Source: Rhizobium sp. (GTDB taxonomy: Bacteria; Pseudomonadota; Alphaproteobacteria; Rhizobiales; Rhizobiaceae). Taken from it: a DNA stretch of 59,986 bases. The number at the start of each line of letters is the position of its first letter. The stretch's first letter is position 1. Below the pieces are notes generated by a model. It worked only from the letters and a program-made list of their open reading frames with translations, was not told where the DNA came from and ran no database searches. Of the stretch, positions 50,507 through 58,840 are shown piece by piece. The translations under genes were made by a program, and so were the position numbers. The stretch covers positions 1 through 59,986 of the forward strand of contig JAQGJP010000025.1 of the NCBI GenBank assembly GCA_028290545.1, read 5' to 3'.

Positions 50507-50729
50507 CGCGCGTCAATGCCATGATCGCGTCGGTGCTCAGCCCCTTGCCCGCGTGGCCCCGAAAATGCGCGAAGCAGCTTGCATTCTGCTTCTGATCAGC
50601 CGGGATGATGACGACACTCCCATCCTCTGCGCGGCGGAAGTCTACCTTGCTGCCGGGACCAATCCCGAGCAGATCACGTACCGCCTTGGGTATTGTAACC
50701 TGGCCTTTCGCAGTCACAGTCGTCGCCAT
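50460..50729 (-). CDS. VapB-type AbrB/SpoVT antitoxin
   Basis: 89 residues from ATG 50729. MATTVTAKGQVTIPKAVRDL then LGIGPGSKVDFRRAEDGSVV is the AbrB swapped-hairpin DNA-binding domain, and LSTDAIMALTRG is the usual antitoxin tail. The last residues (ARRLSTRTSSSTL) are out of character and read over the vapC start, consistent with the extra base proposed there. It probably represses its own promoter at the palindrome 50759-50771. Confidence 0.85.
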   Translation of the reverse strand: MATTVTAKGQVTIPKAVRDLLGIGPGSKVDFRRAEDGSVVIIPADQKQNASCFAHFRGHAGKGLSTDAIMALTRGDARRLSTRTSSSTL

Positions 50730-50758
50730 TGTCGCATCCGGTAACATTTCAATTGCGA

Positions 50759-50771
50759 ATGGTATTACCAT
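50759..50771. promoter_or_regulatory. Palindromic operator upstream of the vapB-type gene
   Basis: ATGGTATTACCAT has perfect 6-bp arms around one base and lies 30-42 bases before the antitoxin ATG, where VapBC-type complexes usually bind. Confidence 0.55.
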
Positions 50772-50864
50772 AGGGATCCACTTGCAATGCCAAACGGGCC
50801 TTGCTTCGACGTCGGCGCGTGCCTAACTTAGACCCTGATCATTCGGCCACGAAAGCACTTACCC

Positions 50865-52280
50865 ATGAAAACCGATCGCCTTGCCAATTTCGATCTCTCC
50901 GAGGCCCAGTTGCAATCCTTCGTCGGCGAGACGCTCAAGGATGCTGACGATGGCGAACTCTATGTGGAATATGGCGAATCCGAATCGCTGACCTTCGACA
51001 ATGGCCGGCTCAAGGGCGGCAGTTTCAACACCGACCAGGGTTTTGGCCTGCGCGCGGTGGCGGGAGAGGCTGTCGGTTATGCACATTCCGGCGAGCTGTC
51101 CGAAGGCGCCCTGAAACGTGCCGCGGATGCGGTGACCGCCGTCACCCGCGGCCATTCCGGCCAGTTTGCCGAAAGCCCACAGCGCACGAATTCGCGCCGC
51201 TACGGCGCTGAAAACCCGATCGGCATGCCGTCCTTCGAAGACAAGGTCGCATTGCTGGGCGAGATCGACGCCTATCTGCGTGCCAAGGACAGCAAGGTCC
51301 GGCAGGTCACGGCCTCGATCAACGCTTCCTGGAAGGTTGTCGAGATCATCCGCGCCGATGGCATGCGCATGCAGGACATTCGTCCGATGACGCGGATCAA
51401 CATCTCGGTGGTCACCGGCGATGGCGCCAAGCAGGAGAATGGCTCCTATGGCGTCGGCGGCCGGCGTCCGTTCGACGAGTTCCTGACGGAGGAAAGCTGG
51501 AAATATGGCGCCGACGAGGCACTGCGCCAGGCACTTGTCAACCTGAGCGCCAACGCGGCGCCTGCGGGTGCGATGGACGTGGTGCTTGGCTCCGGATGGC
51601 CCGGCGTGATGCTGCACGAAGCCGTCGGCCACGGGCTGGAAGGCGATTTCAACCGCAAGAAGACCTCGGCTTTCGCCGGCCTGATGGGTGAAATGGTCGC
51701 CGCCAAGGGTGTGACCGTGGTTGATGACGGCACGATCGACGGCGCGCGCGGTTCGATCACCATCGACGATGAAGGCACGGCCGCCGGCTATAATGTGCTG
51801 ATCGATGACGGCAAGCTGGTCGGCTATATGCAGGACCGGCAGAATGCCCGGCTGATGGGCATGAAGGCGACCGGCAATGGGCGGCGCGAATCCTATGCGC
51901 ATGCGCCGATGCCGCGCATGACCAACACCTATATGCTTTCGGGCGACAAGACGCCGGAAGAGATCATCGCTTCGGTCAAGCGGGGCCTCTATGCCGTTTC
52001 CTTCGGCGGCGGCCAGGTGGATATCACCTCCGGCAAGTTCGTGTTCGGCTGCACCGAGGCCTATATGATCGAGGACGGCAAGATTGCAGCTCCGGTCAAG
52101 GGTGCGATGCTGATCGGCAACGGCCCCGACGCCATGCGCAGGATCACCATGGTCGGCAATGATTCCAAGCTCGACACCGGCATCGGCAATTGCGGCAAGG
52201 GCGGCCAGTGGGTCCCCGTTGGTGTCGGCCAGCCGCATCTCCGCATGAACGACGTGACGGTCGGCGGCACGCAGGCTTAG
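50865..52280 (+). CDS. tldD: Metalloprotease TldD
   Basis: 471 residues. The zinc motif HEAVGHGLEGD (HExxxH type) with the later Cys in FVFGCTEAYMIEDGKIAAPV marks TldD of the U62 family, which works with PmbA/TldE to digest unfolded peptides or mature ribosomal peptides. TldE is not in the window. Its TAG overlaps the TAA of the convergent LysR gene by four bases. Confidence 0.95.
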   Translation: MKTDRLANFDLSEAQLQSFVGETLKDADDGELYVEYGESESLTFDNGRLKGGSFNTDQGFGLRAVAGEAVGYAHSGELSEGALKRAADAVTAVTRGHSGQFAESPQRTNSRRYGAENPIGMPSFEDKVALLGEIDAYLRAKDSKVRQVTASINASWKVVEIIRADGMRMQDIRPMTRINISVVTGDGAKQENGSYGVGGRRPFDEFLTEESWKYGADEALRQALVNLSANAAPAGAMDVVLGSGWPGVMLHEAVGHGLEGDFNRKKTSAFAGLMGEMVAAKGVTVVDDGTIDGARGSITIDDEGTAAGYNVLIDDGKLVGYMQDRQNARLMGMKATGNGRRESYAHAPMPRMTNTYMLSGDKTPEEIIASVKRGLYAVSFGGGQVDITSGKFVFGCTEAYMIEDGKIAAPVKGAMLIGNGPDAMRRITMVGNDSKLDTGIGNCGKGGQWVPVGVGQPHLRMNDVTVGGTQA

Positions 52281-53179
52281 AGCCTTTCATCGTTAGATGG
52301 AAACAGCCATGACGCCAGCAGGCGGGCCGCTTCCCGGCCCGCGATGCGCGGCGACGAGACGAGATAGAATGCGTCCTTCGGCACCAGCGGCCGGTCGTTC
52401 GCCTCCACCAGCCTGCCTTCCCGCACCAGCGCGCCGGTGATCGACTCCCACCCCAGCATCACGCCCTGTCCGTCGAGTGCGGCCTGCGTCGCCTGCACAT
52501 AGTTGGTGAAGCGGCGGCCGACAGCGATGTTTTCGGGCAATCGGCTGATCTTGAGATAGGTCGGCCAGGTGATCCAGGCCGGATCGTCGGTATTGACGTT
52601 GAGCAGGGTTGCCCGCTCCAGACCTGCCCCATCCGCCGGCAGGCGCTGACGGAATGCCGGGCTGCAGACCGGCACGACGCGCTCGTCAAACAGTTTTTCA
52701 ACCTGGCCATCCGTCCACGTCCCGTTGCCGTAGCGGATTGCCAGATCGATGGTCGGTGTCAGCCGTGGCGCGCCCTGCGGCGTGGTCATGACGTTGACTG
52801 TCACGTGCGGATAATCGGCCGAAAAGCGCGCAAGCTGCGGCATCAGCCAGTAGGTGGCGACACCGACGGAACAGGCGATGGTCGCGGAATCCTCGACCGC
52901 CTGCATGCCCCTTATATGTTCTATCGCCTCGGCAATCTTGCCCAGTCCTTCGGTCACCGCCGACTCGAGGATATGGCCGGCTTCGGTCCGGGTGGCCGGA
53001 CGCGTTCGCCGGTCGAGCAGCTTGATGCCGACATGCTCCTCCAGTTGCCGGAGCGCCTGGCTGATTGCCGGCTGCGTGACATTCAATTCCTGGGCGGCGC
53101 GCTGGACGCTGCCCGAGCGCAACACTGCCTCGAAGACCGAGAGAAGACGCAGCGGAGGTAGAGAATTCACCACCAGCAT
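52277..53179 (-). CDS. LysR family transcriptional regulator
   Basis: 300 residues. The N-terminal winged helix reads LRLLSVFEAVLRSGSVQRAA then QPAISQALRQLEEHVGIKLL; the rest is the periplasmic-binding-like sensor of the GcvA/AmpR group (VVPVCSPAFRQRLPADGAGL). Divergent from the gamma-butyrobetaine-hydroxylase-like gene, its likely target. No clear ribosome binding site for ATG 53179. Confidence 0.93.
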   Translation of the reverse strand: MLVVNSLPPLRLLSVFEAVLRSGSVQRAAQELNVTQPAISQALRQLEEHVGIKLLDRRTRPATRTEAGHILESAVTEGLGKIAEAIEHIRGMQAVEDSATIACSVGVATYWLMPQLARFSADYPHVTVNVMTTPQGAPRLTPTIDLAIRYGNGTWTDGQVEKLFDERVVPVCSPAFRQRLPADGAGLERATLLNVNTDDPAWITWPTYLKISRLPENIAVGRRFTNYVQATQAALDGQGVMLGWESITGALVREGRLVEANDRPLVPKDAFYLVSSPRIAGREAARLLASWLFPSNDERL

Positions 53180-53237
53180 AACCGCGGAGTTATTTTATCA
53201 TAAGACGTTCCGAGCTTCATCGACGCACATTTTCCGG

Positions 53238-53256
53238 CTATTAGCCAATGGTATAG
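53238..53256. promoter_or_regulatory. LysR-type binding box
   Basis: CTAT-N11-ATAG is a T-N11-A palindrome as used by LysR proteins, within the 141-bp gap between lysR and the dioxygenase gene. It lies 65 bases from the preferred dioxygenase start (53321). Confidence 0.4.
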
Positions 53257-53320
53257 GCAGGACAGGAACCTCCCACCCGGGCCGCTTATGACATTAGCTC
53301 AGATGATTGGAAATTCCCAG

Positions 53321-54454
53321 ATGGATATAAGCCTGACACATGGCGTGAAGCTGAAGGAAAGCGGTCTTGACGTTCCCCTTCTCGACGGCACCACAGCCTA
53401 TTTCAACTACTATTGGCTGCGCGACAACTGCCCTACCTCTTTCGACAGCCAGACACGCGAACGCACGTTCGACATTTTCCACGAAGCCGAGGCTCCAAAG
53501 ACGGCACAGGTCGGCATCGCCGACGGCATGCTCGACATCGAATGGGCGGGTTCCGGCCACAAGACCCGCTACAGCCTTGCTTTCCTCGCGCAGTACGCCA
53601 AGGGAACGCCGCGCCATGATCCCGCCGATCTGCCGCGCCGCGCCTGGTATTCAGATCACTATCCGACGATTGCCCGCTTCTCGCAGCCAAAGCTCGTCGA
53701 GGACAAGGCGCTGGTCGCCAATTGGATCGAGGCGATGCTGGTCGAAGGTGTCGCCATCGTCACCGACATGCCCGACAGCAATGAGGGCCTCGATGCACTC
53801 GCCAGATTGATCGGCCATATCCGCCCGACATTCTTCGGCGAATATTTCGACGTCCGGACGCATATCAAGCCGACCAACCTCGCCTATACCGCCAAGGCGC
53901 TGGAAATGCACACGGATACCCCGGCGGAAGACGTGGCACCGGGCGTGCAGTTCCTGCATTGCCGCGCCAACAGCGTCTCGGGCGGCGCCAACCTGTTTCT
54001 CGACGGCGTCGCGGTGGCCAACGACCTCAAGCGGGATTTCCCGGAAGATTTCGCGCTGCTCGCCGAGACCGAGATCCCCTATTATTGCGAGCATGACGAT
54101 TACGACATGCGTTCGCGCCAGCGCGTGATCGAGCTCGACCAGCACGGCAACGTCTCCGGCGTGACGATCAGCCAGCACATGTTCGATATTTCCGACCTGC
54201 CGCAGGAATTCCTCGACCGCTACTATCCGGCCTTCTGCCGCTTCGGCCGGATGCTGCAATCCGACAAGTACCTGATGCGCTTCCGGCTGAATGCGACCGA
54301 ATGCATCGTGTTCGACAATCACCGCATCGTGCATGGCCGTTCGGCCTATTCGGCGACCGAAGGCGACCGCTATCTGCGCGGCTGCTACACCGACCGCGGC
54401 GAAATGCGCAGCACCTACCGGGCGCTGACGACCGAGGGTCGGTTTAAGGGCTGA
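53321..54454 (+). CDS. Gamma-butyrobetaine hydroxylase-like Fe(II)/2OG dioxygenase
   Basis: 377 residues from ATG 53321 (GGAAA eight bases upstream); ATGs at 53288 and 53303 are alternatives. The N-terminal DUF971-like part has YFNYYWLRDNCPT; the TauD/TfdA core has the iron ligands in EMHTDTP and RIVHGRSAY and the 2OG-binding Arg in DRYLRGCYTDRGE. It hydroxylates gamma-butyrobetaine, trimethyllysine or a related quaternary amine; which one is open. The divergent LysR gene suggests induction by the substrate. Confidence 0.9.
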   Translation: MDISLTHGVKLKESGLDVPLLDGTTAYFNYYWLRDNCPTSFDSQTRERTFDIFHEAEAPKTAQVGIADGMLDIEWAGSGHKTRYSLAFLAQYAKGTPRHDPADLPRRAWYSDHYPTIARFSQPKLVEDKALVANWIEAMLVEGVAIVTDMPDSNEGLDALARLIGHIRPTFFGEYFDVRTHIKPTNLAYTAKALEMHTDTPAEDVAPGVQFLHCRANSVSGGANLFLDGVAVANDLKRDFPEDFALLAETEIPYYCEHDDYDMRSRQRVIELDQHGNVSGVTISQHMFDISDLPQEFLDRYYPAFCRFGRMLQSDKYLMRFRLNATECIVFDNHRIVHGRSAYSATEGDRYLRGCYTDRGEMRSTYRALTTEGRFKG

Positions 54455-54461
54455 AGCTGAG

Positions 54462-54527
54462 GGGAAATACCCCTCACCAAGCGCGGCCAGACAATCGGCT
54501 GGACGAATTTGGTGAGGGGTATTTCCC
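54462..54527. terminator. Strong bidirectional hairpin between convergent genes
   Basis: Bases 54462-54480 are the exact reverse complement of 54509-54527 (19-bp stem, 28-base loop). It begins 8 bases after the dioxygenase stop and ends 12 bases before the stop of the convergent gene. No U-tract is present, so it is probably a structural terminator or a dispersed palindrome. Confidence 0.65.
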
Positions 54528-54538
54528 GGGCCGATGAC

Positions 54539-55483
54539 CTAAGCCATCGCCCCACCCAACGCCTTGTCCTTGAGTTCCCTGAACTTACCCGACGCTTCCG
54601 ATAGCTTGCGGTCCCATTCGACATTGGGAACCTGGCCTTCGATGGTGCGGAAATAGACATCCATCAGCGCCGCGATTGCGAAGGGTTCAAGGAACGCCGC
54701 CTTGAAGGCCCAGGCAAAGACGATTGCGGCTACGAATGACCAGCCGGCGATGTCGCCCGGCAGCAGGAAGAACAGCCCCGCCATCGGCGCCAGCATGACG
54801 ATGAAGATCACGACCGCGATCACCCAGAGCATCAGGCTCAGCCAGATGGCGTTCTTGACCATGATACGGCCGTTCTGGGCATAGAGCACCAGGCCCTGGC
54901 GCGACGTTTCCCACGGGTTCTGGCTGTTGAGCTTGATATTGTAGCCCAGGATGATCTCGTCGACATAGGTCAGCGACATGCGGATGACGGTGTTGATGAA
55001 CGACACCAGGCCGTTCAGCCCCGGCAGCGGAATGAAGGCGGCAATCCCGCCGATCAGGCCGGTAATGGCACCGATCGCGCCTTTTATCAGCTGATCAAGG
55101 GCGAAAAGCACGTTCGCCTCGCCGAAGCGTTCCGCGACCACCAGTTTGGCATGCTCGATCTGGCCCTTGCCATCCGGCAAGGTCTTGCCCTGCATCAGTT
55201 CGACCATGACGGCGATATGCCCGGCCTTGAGCATATAGAGGATATATTCGCGGATCCAGTAGACCACGACCGACACGACGCCGAAGCCGATCACGCCGCC
55301 CCAGAGACCGAATATGCCGGGATCATCGCTGATATGGCCGACGCCGAAGCCGACCAGCGCACCTGCCCCGGTGGCGGCCAGATAGGCAATGGTGATGCCG
55401 AAATAGACGATCATGCGCATGGCTATGAAAGGCAGGGTCTGCATCATCAGACCGAGCGTCCTGCCGATCGAAAAATCCCACAT
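54539..55483 (-). CDS. Polytopic membrane protein of unknown function
   Basis: 314 residues from ATG 55483; the open frame to 55579 is rejected. Six or more helices (LPFIAMRMIVYFGITIAYLA; FGVVSVVVYWIREYILYMLK; LSLMLWVIAVVIFIVMLAPM) flank a soluble segment with QGKTLPDGKGQIEHAKLVVA, then a cytoplasmic tail that includes YFRTIEGQVPNVEWDRKLSE. I recognise no family. It lies downstream of the two sulfotransferase-like genes on the same strand, 62 bases after them. Confidence 0.8.
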   Translation of the reverse strand: MWDFSIGRTLGLMMQTLPFIAMRMIVYFGITIAYLAATGAGALVGFGVGHISDDPGIFGLWGGVIGFGVVSVVVYWIREYILYMLKAGHIAVMVELMQGKTLPDGKGQIEHAKLVVAERFGEANVLFALDQLIKGAIGAITGLIGGIAAFIPLPGLNGLVSFINTVIRMSLTYVDEIILGYNIKLNSQNPWETSRQGLVLYAQNGRIMVKNAIWLSLMLWVIAVVIFIVMLAPMAGLFFLLPGDIAGWSFVAAIVFAWAFKAAFLEPFAIAALMDVYFRTIEGQVPNVEWDRKLSEASGKFRELKDKALGGAMA

Positions 55484-55545
55484 GATAGTCCCCGCCTTGT
55501 CGTTGCCCCCTCCCGCGCGGGAAACGGCGTTACCCCTGAAATTCC

Positions 55546-56625
55546 CTATACGGAAAAAAGCCGCCGCAGATAGCGCCATGCACCGACGATACCGCTGCGC
55601 CCCCAGCGAAGCTTCGCCTGCCGTACCTTCGGCAGCGACCGATCGACGAGCGCCCTGATTTCCGGAAGGACAGCGAGCGTATCGATATCATAGGAGACCG
55701 ATTCGAGCACACCCCCGGGGAAAAGCCTTTCCGTCGTGGACGAAGGAACAAGAGCACCGCCAAGCACCGTGCCGATTTCCTCCCCCAGCCGCTCGTACCA
55801 CGGCTCATCCCGGCTGAAGGTCAATGTCCGGGCAGCATCCTGGCCAACGCGCCGGATGGTCGATGTGATCCTTTCCATCTCCGCGACCGAGTGCGTGCGG
55901 CTGAACTGCCTCGAAAAAAGCTGGTCGGCATGTTTGGGATCATAGGCGATTTCGCGGGCGATCAGCCTGAGGAAGTCATTGATTTCAGGCGAGAAGCTAA
56001 GGTTGCGGCGCTTTTCTTGCACGGGCCTGAGATCATCGAGACCCAGAACATATTGCCCGAAAGCGCTATAGATATCGGCTCCCGAACGCTTGAGCTCCTC
56101 GAAGTTCAGCACCATCAGCCGCAGTTCCGGCCGGGCGATGACAGGTTCCAGTTGCTGAAGGCAGTTGAGCACAGGGGATTTCAGCGGCGCAGCCAGATGT
56201 TTGGCGGCATAGTCGGCAAGCGGGACCGCCCTGCCGTTCTTGACCGTCTCTCCCCACACGGAAAGAAGCAGATCCAGCGGATCACGCAGCGTATAGACGA
56301 TGGTGATGTCGCTTTGGCCGAAGCGTTCGCCAAGCAATGCGAAATCGCTCGCCTTCCATTTGCGGAAATTCTCCGAGGAAATCAGGATATTCGCGCCCTT
56401 GCTGGCCGCCGATCGACCCACCTTCTCGATGCTTTGAACAAGCGCCCCCCGCCCGGATTTGATTTCAGCAAGTTTCGAGACGATCGAGTGATGGGCATTA
56501 CGGGCGGTCAGCGAGATGACCGGATAGAGCCAGCCCTTTTTCAGCAGCTCCTTGCGATTGCGATAGAAGTTGGATTGCAGATAGGTGGTAGCGGTTTTTC
56601 GCGGTCCAATATGGATGACGAGCAT
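55546..56625 (-). CDS. Sulfotransferase-like protein B
   Basis: 359 residues from ATG 56625, with GAGGG upstream. VIHIGPRKTATTYLQSNFYR is a PAPS 5'-phosphosulfate-binding loop variant, and VYTLRDPLDLLLSVWGETVK is the 3'-phosphate motif. It is a paralogue of the gene just upstream (similar motifs and length; NILISSENFRKWKASDF against NILLSSEGFRNWKPEHL). It starts two bases after that gene's stop. Sulfation of a surface glycan is the likely but unproven role. Confidence 0.82.
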   Translation of the reverse strand: MLVIHIGPRKTATTYLQSNFYRNRKELLKKGWLYPVISLTARNAHHSIVSKLAEIKSGRGALVQSIEKVGRSAASKGANILISSENFRKWKASDFALLGERFGQSDITIVYTLRDPLDLLLSVWGETVKNGRAVPLADYAAKHLAAPLKSPVLNCLQQLEPVIARPELRLMVLNFEELKRSGADIYSAFGQYVLGLDDLRPVQEKRRNLSFSPEINDFLRLIAREIAYDPKHADQLFSRQFSRTHSVAEMERITSTIRRVGQDAARTLTFSRDEPWYERLGEEIGTVLGGALVPSSTTERLFPGGVLESVSYDIDTLAVLPEIRALVDRSLPKVRQAKLRWGRSGIVGAWRYLRRLFSV

Positions 56626-56627
56626 GC

Positions 56628-57716
56628 TTACCCTCGCAAAAGTTTCACGATCCGTCGGTAGAGCGATAGCCAGAAACGCGACCAGTTCATGACCCACAGA
56701 TGCAGGCCGCCGGGCCGGAACGTATTTGCCACGCTATCCAGCAAGCGCGCAACCTTCGGGTCGGCTTCCAGCACCGTGCCATCATAATAGGGGCATTCTT
56801 CCGCGCCTTCGAGAAACAGCCTGTTGCTTGAGGGTTGTGGCACCATAACGGAATGATAGTCCGCCAGCAGTTCGCGTTCCACCCTGCCGAAAATCGGCCG
56901 ATTTCGATCGATCAGGGCCACCCGTCTGGCGTCATTGACGGCTGCCACCGCCTCGACGATCTGCTGCCGCTTGCGTTTTCCCAGCATGTAATGGAAGACG
57001 CGGCCGATATTGACGTCGGCATCCTGCTTCCAGGTTCCGATACGGATGAGGATCAGCCGCATGAATTCGGTCATTTCGAGCGGCTGCCGGTCATTGGAGA
57101 CCGCTTCCTCGGCATGCGGGAGAGGCGCGATCTGCAGCAGATCCGCGACGAAGACATCGAATATGTCGCGCTTCTGCCTGCGGATCTCGTCATAGAGCAG
57201 AAGCGAAAGCCTGGCGCCGTCCAACTCGCTGAGTGCCTTGATCTCCAGGAGCGGATTGAGAATCCTCGATCGCGCAGGCTTGGCGAACTGCCTGTCGCTG
57301 AACTCCGGAAAGGACAGCTGCGTGCCGGTTTTGACCTGCTGGGCCCAGAAGGAATAGAGCATGGAGGCAGGATCGCGGACGCAATAGACGATATGCATCT
57401 CATGCGGCGCCATGATCGCCTGCAACTTGCGCAGATGCTCGGGCTTCCAGTTGCGGAAGCCTTCCGACGACAGCAGTATGTTGAGGTTCCTCTCGCCGGC
57501 CCTGGCGGCGATCCGCTTCAGTTCTCGAACCTTGGCACTGCGTTCGTTCAGCACCTGATCGGGATGGTCTGAAATATCGTGATGGGCGACGCGGACCCTG
57601 ACGCCGGTCTGCGGATAAAACCAGCGGGCCTGCTCCAGGGCCTTGATGTTGTGGTAGAAATTGTGCTGCAGCCAGGTCGTGGCGGTCTTGTGCGGCCCGA
57701 CATGCAGCACAAGCAT
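56628..57716 (-). CDS. Sulfotransferase-like protein A
   Basis: 362 residues from ATG 57716, which follows the ribBA stop by one base. LHVGPHKTATTWLQHNFYHN is the PAPS loop and VYCVRDPASMLYSFWAQQVK the 3'-phosphate motif. A DPETG-free, soluble protein with a late hydrophobic stretch. Tandem with sulfotransferase B, probably a duplication, and co-transcribed with aroC and ribBA. No PAPS synthesis gene lies nearby, so the donor must come from elsewhere in the genome. Confidence 0.83.
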   Translation of the reverse strand: MLVLHVGPHKTATTWLQHNFYHNIKALEQARWFYPQTGVRVRVAHHDISDHPDQVLNERSAKVRELKRIAARAGERNLNILLSSEGFRNWKPEHLRKLQAIMAPHEMHIVYCVRDPASMLYSFWAQQVKTGTQLSFPEFSDRQFAKPARSRILNPLLEIKALSELDGARLSLLLYDEIRRQKRDIFDVFVADLLQIAPLPHAEEAVSNDRQPLEMTEFMRLILIRIGTWKQDADVNIGRVFHYMLGKRKRQQIVEAVAAVNDARRVALIDRNRPIFGRVERELLADYHSVMVPQPSSNRLFLEGAEECPYYDGTVLEADPKVARLLDSVANTFRPGGLHLWVMNWSRFWLSLYRRIVKLLRG

Positions 57717-57717
57717 T

Positions 57718-58827
57718 TCAGATGATCTCCGTGTTCGCGATCTTGATGCCGAAGCCTTCGAGGCCGACATAGTGGCGCTCGCGCGAGGCAAGAAGGCGGA
57801 TCGACGCGATGCCGAGATCCTTGAGAATCTGCGCGCCGAGGCCGATTTCCAGCCATTCGCTTTCGCGCTCGCGGGCCTGCGCGTGACCTTCGTTGCCGTC
57901 GCGGCCATGACCCATCTTGCGGTTATGCTCGGCGGCCCCGACGCCGACCGAACCCTCGCGCAGATAGATGATCACCCCGCGCTTATCCTCGGAAATCCGC
58001 TGCATGAATTTTTCCACCGGGCGGCCCTTAGCGAAGACGTCGCCGGCGACATTTTCCATATGCAGCCGCACCAGCACGTCTTCGCCATCGCGGATATCGC
58101 CGAAGACGACGGCGAGATGCTGCATCGGGTCCCATGGCAGCGAAAACGTATGCGCCTTGGCCGGACCATATCCGGTCTCGATATCAAAGCTCGCGACGCG
58201 GTTGATCAGCGTTTCCTTGCGCTGGCGATAGGCGATGAGATCGGCGACCGACACCTGCTTCAGGCCATGTTCAATGGCAAACGCCGCAACATCCGGGCCG
58301 CGCTTAACGGTGCCGTCGTCATTGACGAGCTCCGAGATCACGCCGATCGGCGGCAGGCTGGCGAGCCGGCAGAGATCGACGGCGGCTTCGGTGTGACCCG
58401 AGCGCATCAGCACCCCGCCCTCGCGCGACACCAGCGGGAAGATATGGCCCGGACGGACGAAATCAAAGGCGCTGGCATTCGGATTGGCTAGATTGCGCAC
58501 CGTCAGGGTGCGGTCATCCGCGGAAATGCCTGTCGTCGTGCCGTGCTTGAAATCCACGGATACCGTAAAAGCCGTGGTATGGGCGGAATCATTCTCCGCC
58601 ACCATGGCGTTGAGGTTCAGGCGCTTGGCCTCTTCCCGGGGCATCGGCGTACAGACGATGCCTGACGTGTAACGCACCATGAAGGCCATTTTTTCGGGCG
58701 TGCAGTGAACGGCGGCGACGATCAGGTCGCCTTCGTTCTCGCGGTCGTCGTCGTCGGTGACGACGATCATCTCGCCATTCTCGAATGCGCGGATCGCGTC
58801 GACGACGCGTTTCTGGTCGTAAGCCAT
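57718..58827 (-). CDS. ribB: RibBA: DHBP synthase with a degenerate GTP cyclohydrolase II half
   Basis: 369 residues. Residues 1-200 are DHBP synthase (VVTDDDDRENEGDLIVAAVH and MRSGHTEAAVDLCRLASLPP). Residues 205-369 have the RibA fold, but the usual zinc cysteines and HSECLTGD-type motif are replaced by RLHMENVAGDVFAKGRPV and EDKRGVIIYLREGSVGVG, so GTP cyclohydrolase activity is doubtful. It makes the four-carbon unit of riboflavin. It begins 13 bases after the aroC stop. Confidence 0.93.
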   Translation of the reverse strand: MAYDQKRVVDAIRAFENGEMIVVTDDDDRENEGDLIVAAVHCTPEKMAFMVRYTSGIVCTPMPREEAKRLNLNAMVAENDSAHTTAFTVSVDFKHGTTTGISADDRTLTVRNLANPNASAFDFVRPGHIFPLVSREGGVLMRSGHTEAAVDLCRLASLPPIGVISELVNDDGTVKRGPDVAAFAIEHGLKQVSVADLIAYRQRKETLINRVASFDIETGYGPAKAHTFSLPWDPMQHLAVVFGDIRDGEDVLVRLHMENVAGDVFAKGRPVEKFMQRISEDKRGVIIYLREGSVGVGAAEHNRKMGHGRDGNEGHAQARERESEWLEIGLGAQILKDLGIASIRLLASRERHYVGLEGFGIKIANTEII

Positions 58828-58840
58828 TCAGATATTGCCC

